Positions 1 to 9,098 of a stretch of DNA of 64,000 bases are shown one piece after another (the first letter of the stretch is position 1; every line of letters starts with the position of its first letter). The notes beneath the pieces are model-generated. The model was not told where the DNA came from. It was given only the letters and a program-made list of their open reading frames with translations, and searched no databases. This DNA is from Rhodopseudomonas_A sp036404135. GTDB lineage: Bacteria > Pseudomonadota > Alphaproteobacteria > Rhizobiales > Xanthobacteraceae. A program made the translations under genes and the position numbers. The stretch is from contig NZ_DASWPE010000197.1 of NCBI RefSeq assembly GCF_036404135.1, positions 1 through 64,000 of the forward strand, given 5' to 3'.

Positions 1-165
1 AGCCCTTCGGAAAGCCGGTCGATCCAAAGCCGCCCGTCGGGGTTGAGCAGCACCTCGACGACCGCCGGGTCTTCCAGGAAGCCTGGCGATCGCTGGCCCG
101 AGCCCCGTACGCAACATGCGTGTACCGCGCTTGATCGCTGCTGATTGCTGAGTGAGAACCGTCAT
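1..165 (-). pseudogene. trbB: TrbB conjugation ATPase, N-terminal fragment with frameshift
   Basis: Reading from an ATG at 165 behind a GGGAGGGG ribosome site, the peptide begins MTVLTQQSAAIKRGTRMLR and continues LGPAIAR. The frame then breaks near base 81. One frame over it continues FLEDPAVVEVLLNPDGRLW and IDRLSEG up to the window edge. Joined, these match the start of TrbB, the VirB11-like hexameric ATPase that powers P-type conjugation pili and is normally the first gene of a trb operon. One extra C accounts for the shift. Only the first 50 or so residues are visible, so the rest of the trb operon, if present, lies to the left. The gene marks the edge of an integrative conjugative element or its relic. 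A sequencing error cannot be excluded. Confidence 0.75.
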
Positions 166-477
166 GTTGCCCCTCCCACGTCAGGCCGCTAACAGCAGCT
201 CCGTGGTTCGGGAATAATTAGAAGAGGCAGTAATGCCGGCTTTGCAACAACGCTGATAGGGTCATCGTAGTCTGGCGAAGAAATGGCGGTGATCGGCGGA
301 ATCGCGGGAGGCTTCGAACCATGCTTATCGGGCGACGACCGTCACCTACTACGTGCGGGCTGACCGCTGCATAGCGCCGCCGCCATCTGAAGGGCCGTTC
401 ATGACCCAGGTCGGACGTTGGCGCCGTCCTCTTGCAGGCGATTGTCCGTGCAAGCGTTGCCGGCCACCCGCCGCGCC
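166..477. other. Intergenic stretch, no gene recognised
   Basis: This gap lies between the start of the trbB fragment and the 3' end of the LysR gene. It contains overlapping open frames on both strands with arginine- and proline-rich translations and no recognisable domain. I see no RNA gene, repeat or convincing promoter. Confidence 0.5.
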
Positions 478-1374
478 TCAGTCGCGCGATTTGGACAGCC
501 CCGCGAGAAGCGGAGCGTATGCGGCGAGCCTGCGGGATAGGTACTCCGTGAACAGGCGCACGCGCTTCGTCTTGCGTGTCTCCCGCTGTGTGAGTAGCCA
601 GAGCGTTCCGTACATGTGGAGATCGGTACCCGGCACTCTCACCAGCAGGGGGTCGGCATCTCCGACAAAGCACGGCAGCGTCGTGATCCCGAGCCCTTGC
701 CGGACAGCAACGATCTCCGCCGCGGCGTCCGTGGTCCTGAACGGTGCCCCCGTGGTGCGAACCTCACCCTCGCTGGCCCACTCCGGAATGCCATGCATGC
801 TTATCACGATCCACCGGAGAGGATCAGCTGCGCCGGCACGCCATGCGGCCAGGCGATCCCGGGATATGTAGACCCCGCCGAACACTTCCGGTCCCTTCAG
901 GCCGTGGAGATTGAGCGGCAGGGTTTTGCGGTCGTAGACCACGCGGATCGCGACGTCGGCTTCGCGGTTGGTCAGATTTGCCAGTTCGCCGGACGACAAG
1001 ATTTCCATCTCGATGTCCGGATGCAGACGCGCGAACTCGGCGAAGTCCGGGATGAGCAGGTGAGTCGCGAGGATCGGTGTCAACGTCACCCGTAGAAGCC
1101 CGCGCACGCTCTGATCGCGCCCGAATACGCGCGTCTCCAGCTGGCGCGACGAGGCTTCCATCTGGATGGCGAGGTCGAGGACTTCCTCGCCCGCAGCCGT
1201 CAGCCGGTAGCCCGCGGGCAGCTTTTCGAACATGAGCGCCCCGAGGCGTTCCTCAAGTTGGGCGATGCGTCGCAGTACGGTCGCGTGGTTCACACCAAGG
1301 CTCTTGGCGGCAGCACGCACCGAGCCACCGCGCGAGACGGCAAGAAAGTAGCGAATGTCATCCCAGTCGATCAT
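478..1374 (-). CDS. LysR-family transcriptional regulator
   Basis: A protein of 298 residues, the usual LysR length. An N-terminal winged helix-turn-helix occupies about residues 2-60, with the typical DIRYFLAVSRGGSVRAAAK and LGVNHATVLRRIAQLEERLG pattern. A periplasmic-binding-protein-like effector domain follows (SGELANLTNREADVAIRV). I start it at MIDWDD rather than nine codons upstream because the family begins a few residues before the helix-turn-helix. It is transcribed away from the SDR gene at 1652 across a 277-bp gap, the arrangement in which LysR proteins usually control the divergent neighbour. The likely target is therefore the SDR/SnoaL/methyltransferase group. The effector is unknown. 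Confidence 0.88.
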   Translation of the reverse strand: MIDWDDIRYFLAVSRGGSVRAAAKSLGVNHATVLRRIAQLEERLGALMFEKLPAGYRLTAAGEEVLDLAIQMEASSRQLETRVFGRDQSVRGLLRVTLTPILATHLLIPDFAEFARLHPDIEMEILSSGELANLTNREADVAIRVVYDRKTLPLNLHGLKGPEVFGGVYISRDRLAAWRAGAADPLRWIVISMHGIPEWASEGEVRTTGAPFRTTDAAAEIVAVRQGLGITTLPCFVGDADPLLVRVPGTDLHMYGTLWLLTQRETRKTKRVRLFTEYLSRRLAAYAPLLAGLSKSRD

Positions 1375-1651
1375 GGTGCAATCCAGCACCATACGGTGCA
1401 CCTTCCAAAAGCTCGTATCTAACGGATCGTATAGCAGTATTGGCGAAAGTCACAGCTTGTGGGGACCGGCCCGGCGCAATTCCGACCGGCAACCACCAAT
1501 AATCGCGGCCGGCTTCAATCTCCACCCGGATCGTATTCGCACCACCGATGTGCGCTTTTCCGCACTCAACGCCTGACCCCGGCGGACTTATGTCGAGGTT
1601 CTCGGGGACGTCCCCAAACGATCAGAGGCGGAAGCCTGGAAGGAAGCAATC

Positions 1652-2386
1652 GTGGGAAAGCTTGAAGGTAAGGTTGCAGTCATCACGGGTGGATCGAGCG
1701 GCATGGCGTTGGCGAGCGCCCGGCGGTTCGTTGAAGAAGGCGCATATGTTTTCATTACGGGCCGGAGACAGGAGGCGCTGGACGAGGCCGTCGAGCTGAT
1801 CGGCCGGAACGTGACCGGTGTGCGCGGCGACGCGGCCAATCTCGACGACCTCGACCGTCTGTTCGACAAGGTCAAGCGAGAAAAGGGCAGGATCGACATC
1901 CTTTACGCGAGCGCCGGCACGGGCGAAGCGGTCCCACTGGGCGAGATTACCGAGCAGCATTTCGACGCGACCTTCGGCCTGAATACGCGCGGCACGCTGT
2001 TTACGGTCCAGAAGGCGTTGCCGCTGTTCAACGACGGCGGATCGATCTTCATGACCGGATCAGTTGCTTCGATCAAAGGTTTTCCTGGTTACAGCGTATA
2101 TGCGGCGAGCAAGGCGGCGCTGCACGCATTCGCACGCGGATGGCTCAACGAACTCAAGGGCAGGAATATCCGGGTAAACGTGCTGCACCCAGGGCCGATC
2201 GCCACGCCGATGCAGGATCAGGTTCTCACCGAGGAAGCGAAGCAGATGTTCGAATCCCTGATTCCGCGGGGTACGATGGGTCGTCCCGAGGAAATTGCAG
2301 CAGCCGCGCTGTTTCTTGCTTCAGACGATTCCAGCTTCGTGAATGGGGTGGAGTTGTCTGTCGACGGCGGCTTCTCGGCCATCTGA
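1652..2386 (+). CDS. SDR-family NAD(P)-dependent oxidoreductase
   Basis: A classical short-chain dehydrogenase/reductase of 244 residues, the usual length. The Rossmann nucleotide loop is TGGSSGMA at about residues 12-19, with Ala replacing the last glycine of TGxxxGxG. The catalytic pair is Tyr150-Lys154 in YSVYAASKAA, with a conserved serine upstream (FMTGSVASIKG) and the C-terminal PEEIAAAALFLASDDSSFVNG signature. The start is a GTG preceded by GGAAGGAAG. It probably reduces or oxidises a small carbonyl or alcohol in the cytoplasm; the substrate cannot be told. It heads a same-strand run with the SnoaL-like gene 30 bp downstream and is divergent from the LysR regulator. Confidence 0.92.
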   Translation: MGKLEGKVAVITGGSSGMALASARRFVEEGAYVFITGRRQEALDEAVELIGRNVTGVRGDAANLDDLDRLFDKVKREKGRIDILYASAGTGEAVPLGEITEQHFDATFGLNTRGTLFTVQKALPLFNDGGSIFMTGSVASIKGFPGYSVYAASKAALHAFARGWLNELKGRNIRVNVLHPGPIATPMQDQVLTEEAKQMFESLIPRGTMGRPEEIAAAALFLASDDSSFVNGVELSVDGGFSAI

Positions 2387-2416
2387 ATTCGTGCCGAGCG
2401 AAAACGGAGAGATACG

Positions 2417-2827
2417 ATGAGTACCGAAGAGAATGTCCAGCTTGTGAAGAATTTCTTTGCAGCAATGGGGAGCCACAACCAGCAAGATCTGCTGGTGCTG
2501 GCCGCCGGAGATATCGAGTGGATCATTCCGGGCGACGGCTGGCCGTTGGCAGGCACGCACCGCGGGCACGCAGAGTTGGCGGCCGTGCTCAAGAAGGCGT
2601 CCGAAGAGGTGGAAACGCAATACCCGAAGCCCCCCGAATTCGTGGCGCAGGGCGACCGGGTTATGGTCGTCGGCGTCGCAACGGGAAAAATCAAAGCTAC
2701 AAATAAGCAGTTCAAGGACGAATGGGTCTTCGACATTACCGTTCGAGACGGAAAAGTTGCACACATCCAGGAGTACATCGACACGCAAGCCCTGGCGCGG
2801 GCCTCGCAGATGAACACAAGGACGTAG
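2417..2827 (+). CDS. SnoaL-like / NTF2-fold protein
   Basis: A protein of 136 residues with the NTF2-like alpha+beta cone layout. It has an N-terminal helix (ENVQLVKNFFAAMGSHNQQD), the WIIPGDGWPLAGTHRG strand-turn, and a C-terminal sheet with FKDEWVFDITVRDGKVAHI and QEYIDTQAL. SnoaL and ketosteroid-isomerase-related proteins of this type are cyclases, isomerases or ligand-binding companions of redox enzymes. A gagagatacgATG ribosome site supports the start. The 30-bp spacing after the SDR gene suggests co-transcription. No catalytic residue can be assigned with confidence, so the function stays open. Confidence 0.82.
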   Translation: MSTEENVQLVKNFFAAMGSHNQQDLLVLAAGDIEWIIPGDGWPLAGTHRGHAELAAVLKKASEEVETQYPKPPEFVAQGDRVMVVGVATGKIKATNKQFKDEWVFDITVRDGKVAHIQEYIDTQALARASQMNTRT

Positions 2828-2855
2828 TCAACTTCGACGTGCAAATTGTGTTGGC

Positions 2856-3333
2856 ATGACACGATGTTGTGCCGACCGACATCACTTTCTGAAGCGGTTT
2901 GTCTGGGTGCGTGGCGCCGCTGGAAAGGCAACGCTCGCCGGGCTTGTTGCGGAACCGAATAGACCGACAATTCTGAAGGCTCCTGTCACGGTCATTGTCG
3001 ACTACGATTTGGATTTCGTCGGCGAATTACCAAAAGTTCTTGCCTCGTAATGCCGAGGTCGTGCAGAAGTATTTTTCGGCACCAGGCGTCGGCGAGGTGA
3101 CGGCAATGCGAAACGGAACGCTGCAGGGCGCTTGTCTCATCGTCGCTGCGCGAGCATTGGGGCTGGACTGCGGCCCCATGTCGGACTTCGACAACGCCGG
3201 CGTCGATAAGGCATTTTTCTCAGGCACACGGGTTCGGTCGAACTTCATTTGCAGCATTGGCTACGGCGATCCCGCTTCCGTGTTTCCGCGCAATCCTCGC
3301 CTTAGTTTCGAGGAGGCCGGCCGCTGGGCCTAA
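2856..3333 (+). pseudogene. RutE-like nitroreductase, truncated and frameshifted
   Basis: The first frame gives RFVWVRGAAGKATLAGLVAE and APVTVIVDYDLDFVGELPK, then stops. Another frame takes over near 3032-3036, in an AAAA run, and gives MRNGTLQGACLIVAARALGL, DCGPMSDFDNAGVDKAFFSG and GYGDPASVFPRNPRLSFEEA. This order matches the FMN nitroreductase family of RutE (malonic semialdehyde reductase of pyrimidine catabolism). About 45 N-terminal residues that carry part of the flavin site are missing, and no start is visible. Two independent lesions make an inactive relic likely, although the frameshift alone could be a sequencing error. Confidence 0.8.
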
Positions 3334-3451
3334 GTCCGGGCTTCGGAGCGAACAGTGAAAGCGCTGGCCATCGCGGCCACCATGAATGAGCCTAGGATCG
3401 CCGCCTCGCAGGCCACGCGCTCGTCGAATGCCAAACCGTAATGGAGATCCG

Positions 3452-4084
3452 ATGTACGACCAATCCAAACTATCCGAATTGATCCGGTTCGCACGCATAA
3501 CTGCGGGCTCCACCGTCATCGACGTTTACCCAGGCGACGGCGACTGGACCCGTGTCTTCTCCGGCATCGTGGGACCCGAAGGAAGGGTCTATAGCTTCGT
3601 GCCGGCAGAAGTCGCCCACTTCAAGAACGATCCGGTCGGCCGCATGCAGACGCTTGCGAATGAGCCGGGCCGAGAGAACGTCGGAGCCGTATCGGCGGCC
3701 CTCGTGGCGATGGCGGAGGCCACGCAGCCAGCGGATGTCCTATGGCTGCACCTGTTCTATCACGATCTCCACACCACGCTGATTCAAGCCAGGGGCGCGA
3801 CGGCGGCCCAATTCAATCGAGCCGTCTACGAGCGGCTGAAGCCCGGTGGGTCCTACGTCATCGTAGACCACGCCGCCGCCGCAGGCGCGGGCACGAGCGA
3901 CGCTCAGTCGCTGCATCGGATTGAGCCTGAAACCGTTCGCGAGGAGGTGGAGGCGGCCGGCTTCGTACTGGACGCGGAAAGCGCCCTGCTCGCGAACAAG
4001 GACGATTCGCACTCGATCAAGGTGTTCGATCCCTCGATCAAAGGCGAGACCGATCGCTTTGTTTATCGCTTCGTGAAGCCCTGA
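3452..4084 (+). CDS. Class I SAM-dependent methyltransferase
   Basis: A protein of 210 residues with a Rossmann-type methyltransferase fold. Motif I is degenerate (TVIDVYPGDGDWTRVFSG), followed by GPEGRVYSFVPAEVAHF, the acidic ADVLWLHLFYHDLH strand and the LKPGGSYVIVDHAAAAG motif typical of predicted methyltransferases with this architecture. The ATG chosen has GGAG six bases upstream; in-frame ATGs at 3386 and 3428 would add a basic, proline-rich extension that looks non-coding. It lies on the same strand as the SDR and SnoaL genes. Methyl acceptor unknown. Confidence 0.8.
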   Translation: MYDQSKLSELIRFARITAGSTVIDVYPGDGDWTRVFSGIVGPEGRVYSFVPAEVAHFKNDPVGRMQTLANEPGRENVGAVSAALVAMAEATQPADVLWLHLFYHDLHTTLIQARGATAAQFNRAVYERLKPGGSYVIVDHAAAAGAGTSDAQSLHRIEPETVREEVEAAGFVLDAESALLANKDDSHSIKVFDPSIKGETDRFVYRFVKP

Positions 4085-4292
4085 CAGGTCCCAGTGGCGA
4101 CTTGATGTTGACCTCCCCAATGGCGATAAGGGTGACTTCGACCGATTTTCAACTCACCCCTTCCGACCCGGATGTGGCCTTGATGCTGAAAGAAATGAAC
4201 GCAAGATGACGGGGCGACGCCGACATCGGTTGATTTCTGGTAGTGGTACTTCGCGTCGTCTCGCTGCGCTACGGAATTCGGTCGCTATGGGG

Positions 4293-4418
4293 GCATGGCG
4301 GATTTTGACGAGCAATCGGTCCCGTTGATCCGCGCTGGAAGTCGCGAACGTAAGATCGCGGAATATTTCAATACGTTATTGGAGCTTTAGTTGCGCTTAC
4401 TACCTAATGCCGAGAAAG
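4293..4418 (+). repeat. Diverged ~120-bp repeat, copy A
   Basis: This segment aligns over its whole length with the reverse complement of 32455-32566. Shared blocks include catggcgga.tttgac, agcaatcggtc, tggaagtcgcgaacgtaa and ctacctag/a near the end. The two copies lie in opposite orientation 28 kb apart and differ by substitutions and small indels. Each abuts a decayed transposase. The tail motif also reappears inverted at 4449-4468, at the end of the IS1595 relic. It is most likely the non-coding end of an insertion sequence family. Confidence 0.6.
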
Positions 4419-4449
4419 TCTCTGCTCAAGTTTACCAAACCATGCAACA

Positions 4450-5168
4450 TTAGGTAGCAAACACCACCAGACCAACATCCCGTCCGACCTTCATAATAGC
4501 CCTAACGATATTTGGGGTTTTCGATGGATGTGGTTTGCGAACTGCGCCGCAAGCGGGATCATCTGAAGGCTGATCGGAATTCTCGGTCGGGGTGACGCGG
4601 GTGAGCGTCTGTCCGGAAGAGCGGCGCTCTCGGACGGCCATTACGACCACCCGCTGCGGTGACTGAATCTTACGGCGGTCCTCACGGTCCTCCTTGCGGT
4701 TCCCAGGACGGATATGGCCGGCGAGATACATCCCGTCGATCTCGACTTGGCCGTCGAGCAGCATCTGCCCCCGACGCGCCGCCAGGGCTTCGCGGAGCTT
4801 CATGAGATTGAGCCATGCCTTCGTCTGCACGCCGAGTTCGCGGGCAACCTGCAGGGCGGCCTCGCCCTTGGCGCCGTTGGTGGACATGGCGATTACGATC
4901 AGGATTTCACGGAACTTGAGCTTCCGGCTGGCGAAGATCGCCCCCTGGTGACAGTGAATTCGTTCCGGCATACCTTCGCCGAACACTTGGACCGCTGCTC
5001 GCGAGAGAGCTCGTAGCACCGCAGATTGCCGCAGTCCGGGCAATACGACTCGCCGTTCGTCTCGGGTCAGCGTGCGCGCTTGAACAAGCGATAAGCTCCA
5101 GGTTCGGTCATTCGCATGACCTTCTGAAGCGACAGATCACGAGCGTCTTTGGTGATCGGTTCAATCAT
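4450..5168 (-). pseudogene. IS1595-type transposase, decayed
   Basis: From an ATG at 5168 the frame reads MIEPITKDARDLSLQKVMRM, then meets an in-frame TGA (5069-5067). It continues as a zinc ribbon, CPDCGNLRCYEL ... CSAKVCRNEFTVTRG. A frameshift in a G-run near 4941-4945 leads into IFASRKLKFREILIVIAMST, ELGVQTKAW and QVEIDGMYLAGHIRPGNRKE. This is the N-terminal zinc ribbon and the first half of the ISXO2-like catalytic domain of IS1595-family transposases. The C-terminal half is lost. Two lesions plus truncation make it inactive. Element ends were not identified. Confidence 0.75.
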
Positions 5169-6349
5169 ATTGGCCCATGTGCCTTGATTGATACATACGC
5201 TCGATACGAGATGATCGAGTTGATATGTTCGTTTGGCTATAAGGTCCTAAGACTCAAAAAGCATGCTGACAGATGGACCTATATGTCCCCATCGCGGACG
5301 GCCTTGTCTTCAGTCGATCAGCGCGAACTGGAGGAGCTTCACATCGCCATCGAAGGTGAATGATCTGGTGTTCACTCCGAGACGCGATCTTGAGAAATGC
5401 CCGGTTTCAATTGGCGGACAGAGTTGAACAAAATTGCAAATCAACCTGTTAGTAAACGTTAACCCTCTCAGATCACCGCCTTTTGAAGGATCTTCTCAAG
5501 GCAAAATCGCTCGTGTACGTAAGAGCACACCAAACGACGCCTTGTTTTGCCGCGTCCGCTGCCGCGAACATAGAGTGCATCGCGATCATTAGGTTGATCC
5601 AAAACAGAGGAGGCAAAGTGCGATGACCACCGTTCACACCTCCTCCACCCGCGCCCTCCTCACCTTTACGGCATTCTCCAAGATAGCCGATTGATTGCGC
5701 CGCGCTACGGCGCTCCTCTTTCAATCGTCCGATCCGGGAATTTGTCTCCTGGAATAAACCGTCCGACGCATCATGTGTTCGGTCGAGGAGAACTGCCGTG
5801 TTCAATGATCCCATCCATCAAAACGGGGGCTAGCCCGCTGACGTCGCGTTCAAATTAGCGACCTCACGGTCCCTCGATCAACCAATCAAAGCGCAGTTAG
5901 CAATCGAGAAGGTCGGGAATCGATTCCCGTGACGCTCGAGATACATCTGTAGATCACTATGAACGGCTTCGTCCTCCCCGCCCAGTATTTTAAGTTATCA
6001 CCGCCTTACGCTCGTCGAACTTTCACGACTTCGCCATTCATCCTTCCAGGCTCTCTTTTGCGAAACGTTCACCCTGGCGAGCGCCTTCATGCCAAGCAAT
6101 GTAGTTATCCATGACCACGCAGAAGAAATCCCGTCTCTATTATCCCCTCGCGCCACTGCCGCTCAACGCCGCGAGCGACCGTGCCCATCCGTCATCCGTT
6201 GACACTGAGGTGAATGATGTGGAAGCGAGCTTACGGATAGGACGGCACTAACGCTACGAGCGGATCCCGGCACCGCATGGTGCCCACCGTCTCCGTCTCT
6301 CGCCAGTCGGCGACCGTCCCCATCATCGCGATCGACGAGCGGTGCTTTC
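5169..6349. other. Gene-poor region upstream of tnsA
   Basis: Nearly 1.2 kb without a recognisable gene. It holds a perfect 16-bp palindrome, CGGGAATCGATTCCCG, at 5914-5929. There are two weak small open frames. One is 23 codons from an ATG at 5623 behind a strong GAGGAGG. The other is 47 codons from an ATG at 6112, beginning MTTQKKSRLYYPLAPLPL. Neither matches anything I know. If the neighbouring operon is a Tn7-like element, its left end with transposase-binding repeats should lie here, but I could not define a terminal TGT with an array of repeats. There is no CRISPR-like array. Confidence 0.5.
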
Positions 6350-6916
6350 GTGAATCCGAAACGGAATCGCGAAGTAACCTACGAAAGCTCCCTTGAGCGT
6401 GATCTTGCATACATCCTCCTCGCCCATCCGGACGTGGACGACATTCAAGATCAAGTTCCGATTGAATACGACGATGGCACCCGACGGAAACACACCTTTG
6501 ACTTGGTAGCCAGCCTCAAGAGGCGAACCAAGACCGCCTTTGCCGTCAAGGCGGCGAACCGTGTCAAATCGAGTGGGATTGAGAAAACGATCGAGTTGAT
6601 CAGGGACCAAGCGTCCCCGGATTTCGCTGATCGCTTCGAAATTCGCACCGGAGAGCAGATCACTCGCGTTCGCGCTGACAACGCACGATTGATCCATCGC
6701 GCCCGCCGGACGCGATACGAGAGCGACATCGCCACGATCGCAATGGTCGCAGCAACCTTGCGCGGCGCAGTGACTATTGAGTCGTTGCTGGCCGCCTCAA
6801 TGAACAACGGCCACGGCTTCTACGCGGTTGTCTGCCTGATCGACGACTGTGTTCTGGATCTCGTTGGCCACGGCCGGATCACCTACAGCAGCCTCGTAAG
6901 GCCTCGTCAGAATTGA
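6350..6916 (+). CDS. tnsA: TnsA-like transposon endonuclease
   Basis: A protein of 188 residues from a GTG start. It resembles the TnsA N-terminal nuclease domain: ESSLERDLAYILLAHPDV (candidate Glu16), then HTFDLVA with Asp51, then TAFAVKAANR with Lys67. In Tn7 TnsA the last motif is Gln-x-Lys; here an alanine stands at the Gln position. TnsA cuts the 5' ends of the transposon so that Tn7 moves by cut-and-paste rather than by cointegrate. The C-terminal part (about 110-188) is where TnsA contacts TnsC. The gene ends 11 bp before tnsB. Family assignment rests on motifs plus the operon; activity is uncertain because of the altered motif. Confidence 0.8.
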   Translation: MNPKRNREVTYESSLERDLAYILLAHPDVDDIQDQVPIEYDDGTRRKHTFDLVASLKRRTKTAFAVKAANRVKSSGIEKTIELIRDQASPDFADRFEIRTGEQITRVRADNARLIHRARRTRYESDIATIAMVAATLRGAVTIESLLAASMNNGHGFYAVVCLIDDCVLDLVGHGRITYSSLVRPRQN

Positions 6917-6927
6917 AAGGAGAAATG

Positions 6928-9096
6928 ATGATTACCGCATCTGCCCAAGAGACCGCTTCTCTCTCGACCGACGTCGTACCGCGCTTCCGTCTGGAACCGA
7001 CCGATAAGGTCACCATCAACGGCGTCGATTATGTGCCGAAGTCCGCTGACGACTTCGGACATGTGCTTCGTCGTCTCGACAATCCCGACATGTGCGAGTC
7101 CTTCACTCACGCACAAATTGATGAATTGCGTAAGGAAGACGGATGGGCTCACTGCCGCGGCTTCTTTACTTCCAGCAAGGCACAGCTGCGATCGGCGCGT
7201 CCCGAGACTCTCCTGAGCGATCTCCCGTCCAAACAACTGCAGAGGGTGTTGTTTCGGAAGACCTTTTGCGATGAGTTCTTGCGGATGGAAGCCGATGGCC
7301 TCGCCTCGCGTTCCGACGCATCGATGAAGGAGGCCATTCGGTCCATCGTGGCCAATATGGTCACGTCCGAACTGAGCGATGGCCGTTGTGGGAGCGAAGA
7401 CGTGAATCTGAAGCGCCCGCCCAGCCCTCGCAGCCTTCGGCGTTGGATCGACGCGTACGCAGCCTGCGCATGGGAACCCATCGCGTTGTCTCACAACTAC
7501 GGTCGCTCCGGCAACCGCTTGCCGCGTTTCGGAAAGGAAGAACGCGATTTGATGCAAGAATACGCGGATATGTATGCGAGCCGCCTGCAGCCGAGCAAGA
7601 AGTCGCTTCTGACCGACCTCCATGGAGAGATCAAAAAGCTGAACAAGCAGCGTCAAATCGCGGGTGAACGGCTGCTGAGACTGCCCAGCCGCGCTGCCTT
7701 CGAGCGCGTCATCGAAAGTCTCGATCCGTTCCACGTCTACGCCGGACGTAACTCGCCTGAGGCTGCCCGCAAGAAGTTCTTTCTTGTGCAGAATGGTCTC
7801 TGTGTCACGCGACCGTTGGAACGAATCGAACTCGACGAAAATATGATTCCGCTCCAGACGTTGTTGACTGATGCGAAACTGTGGCATCGGCTGACGCCGA
7901 AGCAGCAGGCAGAAGTTGAACGCCGACGCCTATGGGTGTCGACCGCCATCGACACGGCAACTCGGTGCTGTTTAGCAGCGCTGATCGTCGAGAACCCTTC
8001 TGAAGCAAGTGCGATTGCAACGCTTGAGATGGCAGTCAACGACAAATCTGCCTACGCTTCGGCTGCGGGCTGCGTTACGCCTTGGGATCAGTGCGGGACC
8101 CCTGAGTGCATCGCAAATGATGCCGGCGCTGGATACAAGTCTTATGGATACCGGGCCGCTGCTTGCGATCTTGGCGCTGATCTGATGTTCCCTACGACGG
8201 GCACGCCGCAGATGCGCGGCAAGCAAGAACGCTTTTATCGGACTATCCATACAGGATTTTTTTCTAGGCTGGATGGCCGCACGTTTGAGAACGTTGTTGC
8301 CAAGGGAAACTACGACTCCGAAGCGAATTCTGATTTGGACGCATCCGAAATCGGACAAATTACGGTCCGCTATCTCGTGGACGTCTACCACAACACCCCT
8401 CATTCCGGACTGGCTGGTGAGACTCCGCGCAACGCCTGGCTTCGTCTCACCAAGATCTTTCCGGTCATCCCTCCGCCCGACAAAGAGGTCAACCGTCACA
8501 TCTTCGGCCTGACTCACGAGGCCAGGATCGGGAACCGCGGAGTGCGTTTCCTTGGATTGTATTATCGATCCCAGGAGTTGCAGCGCCTCCGACGGAAGAC
8601 GGGCATGAAGCCGGTCTTGGTCCGCGTCGACCGAACCGATCTCAGCCGCATCTCGGTGCGTCCCAAGCCCGGTCTCAACATCGCATCTGATCAGGGGTGG
8701 ATCACAGTCGATTGTCTGACGTCCGGTTTCGAAGGCGTGTCTGTCGACCATTGGATGCGCACGGCGCGCATTATCCGCAAGAATAATGCGGAAATGGCGA
8801 AGGTTAGCGAAGCCGTTGTGCACCAGGCGCTCCGTGACATCGATGAATTCTCCCGGATGGCTGCTAAGCGCGCCGGGATCGCGTCGCGTTTCCTCACTTC
8901 CGAAGACTTCAAGAAGTTTGACCGCGACGTCTTTCGCAATCTTGAATTCGTTCGCGGGCCTGAAAATGCACCGGGAGTGCTCGAACCGTCCGATGAAGGC
9001 GCCGGCGACGTCGTGGAAGTGGAGATTGGTGGGGCGGCTCCGACCGCAGAGCTGCCTGACGAAGACGGCGATGACGCCTGGTTTGTGGAGGACTGA
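6928..9096 (+). CDS. tnsB: TnsB/TniA-like DDE transposase
   Basis: A protein of about 722 residues with a Mu-type rve integrase core. The catalytic triad is visible as Asp303 (RIELDEN), Asp398 (IANDAG) and Glu434 (MRGKQERFYRTI), giving a 35-residue D-E gap as expected for DD(35)E enzymes. N-terminal helical DNA-binding segments precede it, including a PPSPRSLRRWIDAY helix-turn-helix. After the core come the Mu C-terminal barrel (KPVLVRVDRTDLSRISV) and an acidic tail that probably touches TnsC. I choose the second ATG because AAGGAG sits 5 bp before it. It would cut and join the 3' ends of the transposon. Confidence 0.92.
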   Translation: MITASAQETASLSTDVVPRFRLEPTDKVTINGVDYVPKSADDFGHVLRRLDNPDMCESFTHAQIDELRKEDGWAHCRGFFTSSKAQLRSARPETLLSDLPSKQLQRVLFRKTFCDEFLRMEADGLASRSDASMKEAIRSIVANMVTSELSDGRCGSEDVNLKRPPSPRSLRRWIDAYAACAWEPIALSHNYGRSGNRLPRFGKEERDLMQEYADMYASRLQPSKKSLLTDLHGEIKKLNKQRQIAGERLLRLPSRAAFERVIESLDPFHVYAGRNSPEAARKKFFLVQNGLCVTRPLERIELDENMIPLQTLLTDAKLWHRLTPKQQAEVERRRLWVSTAIDTATRCCLAALIVENPSEASAIATLEMAVNDKSAYASAAGCVTPWDQCGTPECIANDAGAGYKSYGYRAAACDLGADLMFPTTGTPQMRGKQERFYRTIHTGFFSRLDGRTFENVVAKGNYDSEANSDLDASEIGQITVRYLVDVYHNTPHSGLAGETPRNAWLRLTKIFPVIPPPDKEVNRHIFGLTHEARIGNRGVRFLGLYYRSQELQRLRRKTGMKPVLVRVDRTDLSRISVRPKPGLNIASDQGWITVDCLTSGFEGVSVDHWMRTARIIRKNNAEMAKVSEAVVHQALRDIDEFSRMAAKRAGIASRFLTSEDFKKFDRDVFRNLEFVRGPENAPGVLEPSDEGAGDVVEVEIGGAAPTAELPDEDGDDAWFVED

Positions 9097-9098
9097 GC

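Noticed and set aside
5473..5814. 113-codon minus-strand frame upstream of tnsA
   Set aside because: No ribosome site, no domain and unremarkable composition; not listed as a gene.
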